From Hippophae tibetana (taxonomy: Eukaryota > Streptophyta > Magnoliopsida > Rosales > Elaeagnaceae): DNA of 64,000 nt. The notes beneath the pieces were generated by a model that was not told the DNA's origin, made no database searches, and was given only the letters and a program-made list of their open reading frames with translations. The stretch covers positions 23,965,001 to 24,029,000 of the forward strand of contig CM072803.1 of assembly GCA_037013495.1 (NCBI GenBank). The letters are read 5' to 3'. Made by a program: the position numbers and the translations under genes. The first letter of the stretch is position 1. Every line of letters starts with the position of its first letter. Below are positions 49,772 to 61,800 of this stretch, one piece after another.

Positions 49772-51667
49772 CAAGAGTTATACCAATAATATTCATTGAA
49801 ATTTATTCTCATTCATTATAAATAATTTTAATTTGAAAATACTAATATCAAATTAAATATAATAATAATATTATTATTTCATTTTCATTGAGTTATATTA
49901 TAATTAATATTCTTATTACTTTTCTATTCTATAAATCAAAAGAACTATTATAGTCTAATAATTTAAATTAATAAAGCTATTTTTAGCAGTCGTAGTTCTT
50001 GTCGTAGTTCAGACAAGATCATGTCTGGAGCATTGAGGTTACCATTTATTTGTGAGTTAAATCTTTATTCTAGTAAATTTAATCTAGCTTTGATGAGAGA
50101 ATATTATAAGTCTTTCGTTCATCTTGTACTCTTGATTGGTCTTATTTAATATATATATATATAAAGAAAAGACTAGAGTTTTCGTTTGTTTGACAACTCA
50201 AGCAAATTAAGACATAATTTCTAATATGTAATTTATACTTTAAAAATTATATAAATATTTATAGTATAATATAAATTAGTGCTATTTCACAATACGTCAA
50301 TATGAATGTTTAAGTCAATTTTCATCAATCTTCGTATTGTTATATGTATGGGTTTAATTGTTATTATAATAATAGTCTTATAATTATAATAACTTTGAGC
50401 AAATAGTATTCTAAAAATTAATTACAAGGAAGCAGTATTATAGATATTAATATATCATAATAAGATAAAAACAGTAAACGGAAATAATTGGAAAAGGGTT
50501 TAGAGTGAAAGAAATTCATAATTATATATTGTTGATATATATATGAAAGTTATATACACATTTATAATTTATAATAAGTATACGTGTAAAAGTTTTACAC
50601 AAATATATGACAATGTGAACTATAACTATAAAATAACAATAACAATTAATCCCATAACACCTTTAAATTTATATTTTACCAAACGCTCACCTAATTATTA
50701 TTTTTATTATTTATTTATTGTTTTTCTAAACACAATTACTCCATAGATTTTTTATACAATTACAAAGGTTAGAAACGCAGACCTAACTCAATCGGATAAG
50801 ATCTCATTAAGTTAAGGGTTGTCCAAGCTTACAAACAGCTTTGCTGCTTTGTTCCTAATCAACGTGGGGATAAGGATACTTAATAGCCTCTCCTCCACAC
50901 GGCGGATAAAGATTGACAATAACGTCACGGTGAGACTGTAGTAGAGCCCAAGGTCTAAGCACATAGAGACCAGACCCAGCTTTGATACCAAGTTAAAAAC
51001 TTAGGTCTAACTGGACCTAATAAGATCTCATTAAGTTAAGAGTTGGTCAAATTTATAAGCAGTTTTACTATTTTGTTCCTAGTCGATATGGAACAAGGAT
51101 GGATACTTAACATAAACAATCACAAACCACCCCATCAATAAGTAAACACTTTTTCATAACTAATGGGATATGTTTTTTAAGTTATTTTGATTGTTTTATT
51201 AAGTTATTTTGATTATATGAATTTTACAAAAAACACATAAATTACTCGATTTTAAAAATGTAATACTTTAATATCTATTTTAAAAATTATGTGACTAAAT
51301 TTTTCATTTTTTATAATAAAAAAGAATAATTTAGCCATATAACTATAAAATTATGCTATTAAAGTGTCTTAATTTTAAAAATTAAGTAAGTGTGTCATTT
51401 GTATAGGTTATATGATCAAATTATCATAATGAGACAAAAAAAAATGACTTAAAAATACTTTTTCTATTAATCTTCAACCTTTTACGAGGATGATTTTGTA
51501 AAGTGATTTATTTATGATACAAGTTATGATATAATTATAAATGAAATTTCTTATTATTATTTATTAAAATATTAATACTCTCTTTTTTTAAAACCATAAT
51601 TAACTCCATATCACTTTTTTCCCTTGTAAAAGAGATCGATGAACAAGTTTATTAACACAACTACTCT

Positions 51668-51702
<35 letters not shown>

Positions 51703-51717
51703 TTGAAACATTGTTAC
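49772..51717. repeat. 3' flank of terpene synthase block 3
   Basis: It starts inside the Copia LTR repeat (AGAGTTATACCAATAATATT, parallel to 34505) and follows block 2 closely to about 50760, where a TRIM interrupts it, then resumes to the stop codon of copy 3. The parallel course with block 2 places the duplication border at about 49772. Confidence 0.75.
50768..51112 (-). mobile_element. TRIM (miniature LTR retrotransposon), minus strand
   Basis: Two direct repeats of about 116-121 bp at 50768-50883 and 50992-51112 flank a 108-bp centre. Both contain AAGATCTCATTAAGTTAAG. Beside the right repeat, the minus strand reads TTGGTATCAAAGC, a tRNA-Met type primer site, which sets the orientation. 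It codes for nothing, as usual for TRIMs. Blocks 1 and 4 (30880 and 54645) show the uninterrupted site ATTACAAACAATCC. The repeats differ at many positions, so it is not recent. Confidence 0.88.
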
Positions 51718-52112
51718 TTATATCGGCACTGGTTCAATCAGCAAGGAAGTGACAATATCTTTGAGCATTGGTCCATTGTCTGTGAAGCAATTTTCATCCT
51801 TGTAAAGAACATCTGCAAGTTGATCAAATGCAACAAAACGGCCTAGGATAGACATCGGCAAATTATTAGGCCCTATACACTCTTCATTTATATCCTTCCA
51901 ACGATTTACTATTATCTTGTTGAGTTCCACGTATGATTTTTGTTGTGACATACCATATTGTCTCATGTAACATTTTACAATTGTAACAATATATCCTCTT
52001 TTTTGTTCAAACGGGAAATAAAATATTATAATAAAATTTAAGAATATAATAAAAATAATTATTTATAATTATATAATAAAAAAATCTTTACATACTATTA
52101 ATTTTAAACCAC

Positions 52113-52116
<4 letters not shown>

Positions 52117-52168
<52 letters not shown>
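52117..52168. repeat. TA microsatellite in copy 3 intron 6
   Basis: About 26 TA units with almost no interruption. Copies 2 and 4 have only a few units at the matching place, so it expanded in this copy. Confidence 0.9.
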
Positions 52169-52172
<4 letters not shown>

Positions 52173-53011
52173 TTTAATTATTTACCTCATAGCCAACTAT
52201 GTCATTCATCAACTTGACAATAACAGAAGAAGCCTTCATAATCTTTGGATTAGTGAATAACCAATAAAAGGTTTCCTTGGTTACTGTTTCAGAACTCATG
52301 CCAACCAAAACAAAAGTGAAGAGCAAGGGGCAGACACTAACTATATATTTTTGATTCAAGCATTCAGCTTGTTTTAAGTAGCCTCTCACCAAAGATTTCA
52401 TCTGCATGCGTTTAATGAAATCATTATTATTTTTATAATTTTTATATATGATATAGATACTAAAATGATTTGGTTGAATTTACTAAAAATAACAGGTGTA
52501 CTCATCACCCACCTCTACTTAGACCGACCCATTATCATCCGTAGCTAGTACTATGATATGAAAGAAGAATCAAACACACATACAGCTTATTTGGCAGAAT
52601 ATACTCGATAGGTTGTTCCTTGCTTTTCCATCTCATCCTCAAGATCTCTATAGAAGTCCAAAACTGCTTGGTAACATGGTTGCATATATATATTTTGGAA
52701 GTTTATTCATAAAGCTAATGTCCCACCTATTACAAAATACAAAATATTTATTCTTCCAAATTAGCTAGTGAGAAGTCAAAATTACAAAAAAAGGAATAAT
52801 ATTGATAAGATAAAATATATAAAACCTCTCAAATGCTTCTGTAAAAACTGTGAGTTCTTCAAAGGTACCGTATGCATCATATATATCATCAATGATGGTG
52901 TCAAAGGGTAAAGCTTTAGCTACTAATCTTATAGAATTTGTGTACTGGGGTTCGTATGAGATTCTCATTGAGATTAGGTAGGATTCTACCATTCTTTCTT
53001 TAGTAAAAGAT

Positions 53012-53547
53012 TGAAATTAAGGAATGAATAGTAACAAAGACTAGAAAAGAAGCTGCATTGATCAAGGTGTGAAGACAGATTGAAATCAGTCTTCAAGTGT
53101 GAGATTGTTAGAGATTGTCATAAAACTCCTTAATTTAAGGAGCAAATTAAGGAGCAAAACAAGTAACAAAACATAGAGCAATTCATGGAGCAAAACAATG
53201 AGCTTAATTCAAGGAGCAATTTAAGGAACCATTAATTTAAGGAGTGAATTTTCTTATAAATAGATGTGTAATTGTAATGAATTAATCATCCAAAGTGTTC
53301 ATTACAATTGAGAGAAAAACTTTTGTGAGAGAAAATTGAGAATAATTTTCTTAGGTGTAATTGGGTTGTAAGTTGTAAGTGTTGTAAACACCTTGTGTAA
53401 TTTCTCCCCTTTTAGTAAAAAGATCTGCAGCAGATCCGGAAACGTAAGCAAGATTAGCCGAACTCCATTATCAAATTTGTGTGTTATTTTTCTATTCTTA
53501 CTTTCTCATAAATCTAACTTATCGGGAATTTGTGTAATTTCCCAACA
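53012..53547 (+). mobile_element. Solo LTR inside exon 4 of copy 3
   Basis: Starts TGAAATTAAGG and ends TTTCCCAACA. It contains a TATAAATAG box near 53256 and the GTAAGCAAGATTAGCCGAAC-type stretch common near the ends of Copia LTRs. No internal retroelement domains are next to it. It is flanked by a 27-bp imperfect direct repeat of exon 4 sequence (52985-53011 and 53548-53574), longer than the usual 5 bp. Confidence 0.75.
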
Positions 53548-53756
53548 TCTACCGTTCTATCTTTAGTAAAAGATAACTTTGTAGCCAACCCCAAATCCTT
53601 TCACCATATGAGCAAAATATATTAATCTACTTTATTAATAATTAATTATAACATTTATTATATTTTATAGGCTAAAATACACTAATATATAAATCCTATA
53701 TTATTTTTAATTTTGGAATTTGGTTCCTTATTATTTTTCTAAAAATATCTTTAATT

Positions 53757-53830
53757 TGGCCACGTATTTATAGGCAAGGGAAGAGTAAATTTTGTAAGTC
53801 TTTCTTCAGCCACCTCACCATTTGATTAAA
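53757..53830 (-). promoter_or_regulatory. Terpene synthase promoter fragment fused to copy 3
   Basis: It matches the promoter at 63870-63960 (TTCTTCAGCCACCTCACC, ATTAAAATGATGTAAAC) and the TATA region of copy 2. It now stands directly before intron 3 of copy 3 because exons 1-3 were deleted. Confidence 0.75.
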
Positions 53831-54260
53831 ATGATGTAAACTTACAACCAACTTTGTTATGCGTGGCAAAATGAATCATGTTAAAATAGACTTTCATTTA
53901 ATTAGAGATTTGGTTGTTGTCAATTTAGATGTTAGATACACACAACAGTTGAGCAAGCTGAAGATATCCTTACAAAACCACTTGGAGAATCCAGGTTTAT
54001 ACCTATAAAGATCAAACTTATGTTATTGCCTCCATCATAAGTTTGGGGAGAGTGTTAGACTATGAGATTTACTATAAGTATAATGCAGCGTGATGTAGAC
54101 TAGCTCACTGGCTTTAAATAGTTGTGTTAATTAAATTGATATGGGTTGTTATACCCTAAACGCTACTTGCTCGTATATAATTCATTGAGGTTATTCTCAT
54201 TCATTATAAATAATTTTAATTTAAAAATAATGATATAAAATAAAATACAATAATACTAAT
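53831..54260 (+). mobile_element. Copia 3' fragment and LTR starting block 4
   Basis: Same RNase H tail and LTR as at 34083-34560 (GGCAAAATGAATCATG, CATAAGTTTGGGGAGAG). Broken. It marks the left border of the copy 4 block. Confidence 0.72.
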
Positions 54261-55209
54261 ATTATTTTATTTTCATTAATTTTTATTATAATTACTATTC
54301 TTATTACTTTTTCATTATATAAATTAGCATTGAGATTAACAATCATATATATATATATATATGATTGTTTTTAAAATGTGGGTAAAGTAAAAAACATTTT
54401 CATTAATGTATGTATATATATATATGGAAATTATATACACATTTATAACTTATAATAACTATACGTGTAAACGTTTTATACAAGTATATGCCAATGTGAA
54501 CAATAATTATAAAATAATAATAACAACTAATCCTATAACACTTTTAAATTTATATTTTAGCAAACGCTCAACTAATTATTTTTACTATTATTATTATTTA
54601 CTGTTTTCCTACACACAATTACTTCATAGATTTTTTATACAATTACAAACAATCCAAACCCGTTCATCAACAAGCCAAACACTTTTTCATAACTAATGGG
54701 ATATGTTTTTTAAGTTATTTTGCTTGTGTTATTAGAATATTTTGATTATATAATTTTTGTAAAAAATATATAAATCACTCGATTTTTAAAATTGTGATAC
54801 TTTGGTATTTATTTTTAAAATTATGTGACTAAAGTTTACAATTTTTTATAAAAAAAAGGGAATAATTTATCATATAACTATAAATTTATGCTATTAAAGT
54901 ATCTCAATTTTAAAAATTGAATTAGTTATGTATCCTTTGTAAATGCTATATGATCAAATTATCCCATGAAGCAAAAAAGTGACATCTAGAATACTTTTTC
55001 CATCAATCTTCATCCTTATAAAAGATTACTTATTTATGTTATAAGTTATGATATTATTACAATTAAAATTACAGATAATTATTGATTAAAATAAAAATAT
55101 TTTATTTTTTTAAACCCATAATTAACTCCATACCACTTTTTATCCCTAGTAAAAGAGATAACAAGTTTATTTTATATATATATATATATATTAGTTGAAG
55201 CACTGTTAC
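54261..55209. other. AT-rich 3' flank of terpene synthase copy 4
   Basis: Non-coding, parallel to the flanks of the other copies. The small frame at 54406-54696 is the block-4 version of a non-coding AT-rich stretch. Confidence 0.55.
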
Positions 55210-58200
55210 TTATATCCGCACAGGTTCAATCAGCAAGGAAGTGACAGCATCTTTGAGCATTGGTCCATTGTCTGTGAAGCAATCTTCATCTTTGTAAAGA
55301 ACATCTGCAAGTTGATCAAATGCAACAAAACGGCCTAGGATAGACATCGACAATTCATTAGGCCTTATACACTCTTCATTTATAACCTTCCAATTATTTA
55401 TTATTATCTTGTTGAGCTCCTCGTATGCTTCTTGTTGTGACATATCATATTGTTTCATGTAACATTCAACAATTGTAGCAACAAACCCTCTTTTTTGTTC
55501 AAGCTGGAAAGTAAAATATTAGAATAAAATTTAAAATTATAATAAAAATAGTTATTTATAATCATATAATAAAAAAAATATTTACATATTATTCATTTTA
55601 AACCACCTTATCTATATATATATATATATATTTAATTATGTACCTTATGGCCAGCTATGTCATTCATCAACTTGACGATAACAGATGAAGCCTTCATAAT
55701 CTTTGGATTGGTGAATAACCAATCAAAAGTTTCCTTGGTTACTGTTTCAGAACTCATGCCGACCAAAGCAAAAGTGAAGAGCAAGGGGCAGACACTAACT
55801 ATATAAACCACATCCATGTGCTCTTCAATAGTGGGGATATAATCTTGATTCGACCATTGAGCTTGTTTAAGGTAGCCTTTCACCAAAGATTTCAGCTGCA
55901 TGCGTTTAATTAAATCATTATTATTTGTATAATTTATATAAATAAGTGCGTGCTATACATGATATAAATACTAAAATAGTTAGGTTGAATTTATTTCATG
56001 GCCGTACAAGTAGATTTAGGATTCATATTCGGTATAAGTTCAAAAATAATATTACTTATTTTTAATTAAAAATAAATACCTATCTAATTTTAATAAAAAT
56101 ATGTCAAATTATTACGTTTTTTTTAAGATATTGAGTTTTGAAAACTTGAAATTTAAAATTAAGATAAGGTAAAGTTTTAATTTATTTTATACATGTAATT
56201 TATTTTAATTTTATAAATACTATATTTAAAAATCTATTAGTCGATAATAGAGGCAGATACATGCACATCTCATCTATGAATAGATACACCTCTACTATGA
56301 TATGAAAAAAGAATATAACACACATACAGCTTCTTTGGCATAATAAACTCGATAGGTTGTTCCTTGCTTTTCCATCTCATCCTCAAGCTCTTTATAGAAG
56401 TCCAAAACTGCTTGGTAACATGGTTGCATATATTTTGGAAGTTTATTCATAAAGCTAATGTCCCACCTATTACAAAATACAAAATATTTATTCTTCCAAA
56501 TTACCTACTGAGAAGTTAAAATTACAAAAAAAGGAAAGATATTGATAATATAAAATATATAAAACCTCTCAAATGCTTCTGTAAAAACTGTGAGTTCTTC
56601 GAGGGTACCGTATGCATCATATATATCATCAATGATGGTGTCAAAGGCTAAAGCTTTAGCTACTAATCTTCTAGAATTTGTGTATTGGGGTTCGCATGAG
56701 ATTCCCATTGAGACTAGGTAGGACTCTACTATTCTGTCTCTTGTAAAAGATAACTTTGCAGCCAACCCCAAATCCTTCCACCATCTGAGCAAAATATATT
56801 AATCTACTCAATTAATAATTAATTAGCACATTTATTATATTTTATAGGCTAAAATACACTAATATTTATAAGGAAATTAAATCATAAGAAATAATATTAA
56901 TATTATGACCAGAATTGGAGAAAAAAAAATATAGGAACTATGTTAGTGTAGCTAGTTTAGCCTATATTTTATAATAATCATAATATGTATATGTATATAT
57001 ATAATTACCTTTGTAAGATGCTTAGTTCCTTTTTGTACAATGACTGAACAAGATTGAAGTCTAACTTTGCCAGTTTTAGTAAAACCTGGTTATGAGAGTC
57101 TATATCTTTGTAAATAGACATGTAACGCTTGGCCTCTAACCTTGGTATACCCTTCCTTAGCTGTTGCTTAAGGGAATGTTGTATTTGTGCAGCCAAATAA
57201 TCACATTTTACAGAGCTCAGTTTTATAGACTGAAGCTGAGTGGTTGTAAAGGCAAGGGCCTCATCTAGTAAATCTTCTCCATTAACACTCCATTGTGCAG
57301 CTTCATAAAATCCTAACAATGAAGGCACATCTGAGACTAAGCTGCAGTTTTTGAAATTCCCTTCATCATCTTTGAACTTGTTGAATATCTCTGTTTTATT
57401 TCAACAATAATTAAAATATTATGAGATCCAAAAATATCATTAACTGTAAGAATCAATGATTTATGATTTTGATTTTCATATTTTTTTTTTAAAATACTTT
57501 AGTAATTCATAAATCTTTAAAAAGAAGATTTCAAAATAAAGTTTCAGATTTCTAATTTGTTTTTTTTTTCATTTTCATAAAAAAAAAATTATTAAGTAAA
57601 ACAGTTTTCAAGACTTTAATATGGATAAATATTGGAAGATAATAATTAAAAATAGAAATAATCATAAACAATAAAAAAAATCTTAGTTTTTTAAGTATTC
57701 AGAAAAAAAATCATAAATCATAGATCATATAGTTTTAGAAACAATCATATAAGTATCTTTTTTCTAAAAATTATTAAATAAAAATTGTTTTCTTAATACA
57801 ACACAACTCGATCGTAATTCGGATTCCAATCCAAAACCTTCAATATGCTCCAATGAGTTTGATGCTAGCCATTAAAAGAAGTCAATAGAGCACATTATAA
57901 TTATTTTCACAAAAAAATCAAAATTAATTATCATAATAAATAATAAATTACAATCAAAATTGTTATCACTCACATTTTAAAAGGATAGAAATCAAAATAA
58001 AAAATAAAAAAATCATTGATTAAGATTAGATGAGAAAAAAATTAAAGTTAAAAATTAAAATATATGTTTGTCAAATTATGTTTAAAAGCAATCGATCATT
58101 AAATATTAGAGAAAATCATATTCTTAATTACCAGATGTTACGTTATAGTGAAACATGGTAGAGATTTTCATCCTCGTGATAATGATAGGAAGTATATATA

Positions 58201-58640
58201 TGATGCAATACTTGTTGTATTTTTTTTTTCAAAGTAATAGACTACCCTAAAACGTTGAACCTCATCGATTAGTTTCAACTGTCTTAGGGGTTGATATGAA
58301 GAAGCCAATAATTCCTTTCTCACTTGTTTCTTTAATTCCTCAATTTCTTGACGTTTCTCATATATCTGTACCATAATTATATGTCATTTACGAATATAAA
58401 AAATGATAGTATAACAATAATAAGACTAATCTATTAAAAAAAATAAAGTAAAATCTCTAACTTTAATAGCATTCTGCATGCATTTTTCTCTTTAAAGTAA
58501 ATATTTTAATTTGTTTTTTCACCATTTCATGATCATCACTATCAGAGTTGAGGAACATGTCACCCCATAAGCTGGGTGTAAAGCCAGCAATTGGCCTCGT
58601 GACTTGGGATTGAGAAGCTGAGACTTGTTGAGTAGATAAT
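55210..58640 (-). pseudogene. Terpene synthase copy 4 (probable pseudogene)
   Basis: All seven exon positions are kept: 58523-58640, 58132-58365, 57009-57390, 56566-56784, 56328-56466, 55644-55895 and 55210-55503. Exons 3-7 are open and encode FTRDR, IIDDIYDAYGTLEE and N-D-I-A-G-H-K-L-E, all canonical. The ATG of copy 2 reads ATTA here, and an in-frame stop upstream leaves no replacement start before residue 29. Exon 2 has a one-base insertion in a homopolymer (EKK where copy 2 has EKEIQ) and a 29-bp deletion that removes LCFRLLRSNG. Exon 3 has one extra codon. Its promoter is 5.2 kb away beyond a Copia element. Product if ever made: a TPS-a synthase. Confidence 0.88.
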
Positions 58641-58658
58641 GGATCTGTACTTTGTTAT

Positions 58659-58682
58659 TGTTAAAGTATACCTACTAATATA

Positions 58683-58720
<38 letters not shown>

Positions 58721-58870
58721 TGTATATCTCTAATATATATATCTTTATTTTTGGCATATATATATTTAGTTACTTTAGACATATCTAGTTTATTTGTAAC
58801 TACTATATAAAGGCACCATGTATATTCATTTATTCACAGAATAGAATACAATCATTAAGTATTTCTAACA
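58659..58870 (+). repeat. Copia 5' LTR
   Basis: Starts TGTTAAAGTA, ends TTTCTAACA, and contains an expanded TA microsatellite at about 58680-58717 and a TATATAAAGG box near 58805. Confidence 0.9.
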
Positions 58871-61800
58871 TGGTATCAAAGTCATTATTCTTGTCTTTCT
58901 AGCAGTGTTTTCTTTTTGGTGTTATTCAACCCTTATAGCTTCTGCTGTCACAATAGCCGCTGCAATCATTCATCGTTTAACCTCCGACGTCTTTCAGCCG
59001 TTGTCCTTAGGTTTCGGAATTACAATTGTCGTTGTTAAGGAGTTCCGCACCATACAAACAACTGCAATCACCGCCTGCCGTGCATATTGTTCCGAAATGT
59101 TTTCTGCATATACCACTGTGACCGTCTCTACCGGATCTAACAACCGTGGAAATATCGCAACCATCAGACACCGCACACTCCCTCACGCGTCGCACAACCA
59201 ATCTGCACATCGTTCACGTGTCGTCGCCACCGCCGTTAATCTTAACCCGACGAACTATCTGCAGATACCACTGTGATCGGCTCGACCGGATCTACACAAC
59301 TGTGTAAGTATCACAGTCATCAGACTCCATACGTGCCCTCAAGCGCCTCCAACAACCACGACGCGTGGATCTGACGCGCCAAGCCGCCGCGCTCTACTCG
59401 TGACGTCATCAATACTTGCGTAGGGCTGACGTTATCATCACTCCAGCTGACATCACTGAACCAATCTGACCGTTGACCGATCTGACCGGACTGCCCGTTG
59501 ACTGTGACTGAACTGCCCGTTGACCGCTGACCGGACTGACCGTTAACCATTGACTGGATTTTCGCATTACAGGTTCACCCTACCCAGTTTTTCGCGTAGA
59601 TCTCGTTTTTACAGTCTGTTTTTGCATATTGTGTTTTCAAATGGATAAAAAGGATAATTTTGTTTCTTGCCCTATCAATACTATATTGGAGGGGACTAAG
59701 AATTATTTGTCATGGTCTCAAGCTATGCGCAGTTTTCTTAAGGGTCGTATGCTCTGGCATTATTGTACTGGTGCAATTATTATTCCTGATAAAGGAGCAA
59801 GTGAAGAAGATGTTATCTTTCTTCGTCGCATGATTGAATGGGATAGTCACAACCACATGATCCTCACATGGATTCGGAATACTTCCATTCCATCTATCTC
59901 CAATCTGTTAGGCAGCTTTGATGATGCCAAATCAGCATGGGATATGTTGACCAAAAGGTACTCCACTACTCACGGATCCATGAAATATCAACTAATAGTT
60001 GAATTGCATAAACTGCAACAGGGACCTGGGCAATCCATCAATGACTACTTTGATCAACTTCGCTTCCTTTGGGACTAAATTGACCTTTGTGATCCAATTT
60101 GGGCATGCTCAACAGATGCTCAGCAATATGCTACAATTAGGGATGAATTTCGTCTTTATGAGTTCTTGATGTCACTCCATAAGGACTTTGAGCCAATCTG
60201 AGGTCAGCTTCTTAATCGTAGTCCCCATCCCTCTCTTGATACTGCTGTAAATGAGTTGGTTAGAGAAGAAGCTCGACTTGCAACCCTTCAAGCCCAAAAT
60301 AAGCTCAATGTTTTGGCTATTACTCCTTCTGCTCCTGCCATTGAACAACCTCAGCAATCAGGTGATTCCTCTGGCTTTTACAATCGTCGCAGGCAGAGCA
60401 ATAAAAGGTTCTGCAATTATTGCAAGCGTCATGGCCACACCATTGAGACTTGTTACCGTCGCAACAAATCTATTGCTGTTATTGCTAATACTGAGCCTAC
60501 TTCGTTGATGTCTTCTAGTTCAACAGAGTCCCAGTCTTCTGAATCCACTATCAACCTCTCCTCCATTGAACTACAGAAGATCATAACTCAGGCTGTTCAA
60601 ATGGCAGGTAATGCATCTCTTTCCACTACCCTCTCAGTTTTGCTCGGTAAGTCTTAAACTTGGCTTTTTGACTCTGCATGTTGCAATCACATGACACCTC
60701 ACTCATCTTTATTCTCCAAACTTGACCCTGCACCACATCCCCTTAATATTCATATAGCTGATGGTTCCACCATTCATGGGAATAGTCTAGGTTTTGTTTC
60801 GACCTCTACTCTCTCTGTTCCTAGGGTTTTCCATGTACCTGACCTATCCTATAATTTATGCTCTGTGGGACAATTAGCTAAACTATGATATCGCCTTATT
60901 TTTGACTATTCTCGGTGTATTGTGCAGGATCTGAAGACGGGGCAAGAGCTTGGGACCGGTCCTAGGGGCGGGCGTATGTTTCCCGTAAACAATCTTCATC
61001 TTCCACCTGTTGCTCTTGTCTCTGTTGCTGCTGCAACTGCTACAGTTTCTTCCTTACCTTCTCTCGCACTTTGGCATTCTCGTCTTGGTCATGCCTCATC
61101 CTCTCAGGTACAACAGTTAGCTTCTAAAGGTCTATTGGGTTCTGTGTCCAAAGATAATTTTGATTGTACTTCATGTCAGTTAGGAAAACAACCAGCTTTA
61201 CCTTTCAATAATAGTAAATCTATTTGTAATAGTATTTTTGAGTTAATTCATTATGATGTTTGGGGACCTTCTCCTGTTACTAGTATTGGTGGATCTTGAT
61301 ATTTTGTTGTTTTTATTGATGATTATTCTCGTTATAGTTGGATCTTTCCAATAAAATCTCGTTCTGAAATCTTATCAATATACAGTAACTTTGCAAAAAT
61401 GGTTGAAACACAATTCTCCAAACATATCAAAACTTTTCGATCTGATAATGCTCTTGATTATACTCAAAATGCTTTTCAAACTCTATTACACTCCTATGGC
61501 ATTGTACAACATCTAACTTGTCCAGGAACCTCTCAATAAAATGGTCGAGCCGAAAGAAAACTTCGTCATATTCTTGACACTGTTCGTGCTCTTCTTCTCT
61601 CTACCAAAGTTCCTGCCCCATTTTGGGGTGAGCTGCTCTTCATGTTGTTTATGCCATTAATGGCATTCCAAGCGCTGTCATTCATAATCAGACTCCGTAT
61701 GAGCGCCTTTTTGGATCATCTCCTAACTATCATTACCTTCGCTCATTCGGATCTGTTTGTTTCGTTCTTCTTCAGCCTCATGAACACAACAAACTTGAGC

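Larger units (their letters stand above)
51718..53607 (-). pseudogene. Terpene synthase copy 3 (exons 4-7 only, disrupted)
   Basis: Exon 7 (51718 to about 52011) is open and ends SLLIEPVPI, but its splice acceptor AG is lost. Exon 6 (52186-52401) has the same internal gap as copy 1. Exon 5 (52583-52726) carries a small TATA insertion. Exon 4 (52826 to about 53607) still encodes IDDIYDAYG, but a 536-bp solo LTR splits it and its acceptor is changed. Exons 1-3 are absent: intron 3 passes directly into promoter-like DNA near 53757. By position and similarity it is a former sister of copy 2, now non-functional. Confidence 0.9.

Noticed and set aside
55210-58640. Copy 4 as a second working terpene synthase
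   Set aside because: Lost start codon, shifted and deleted exon 2, and separated promoter outweigh the open exons 3-7.
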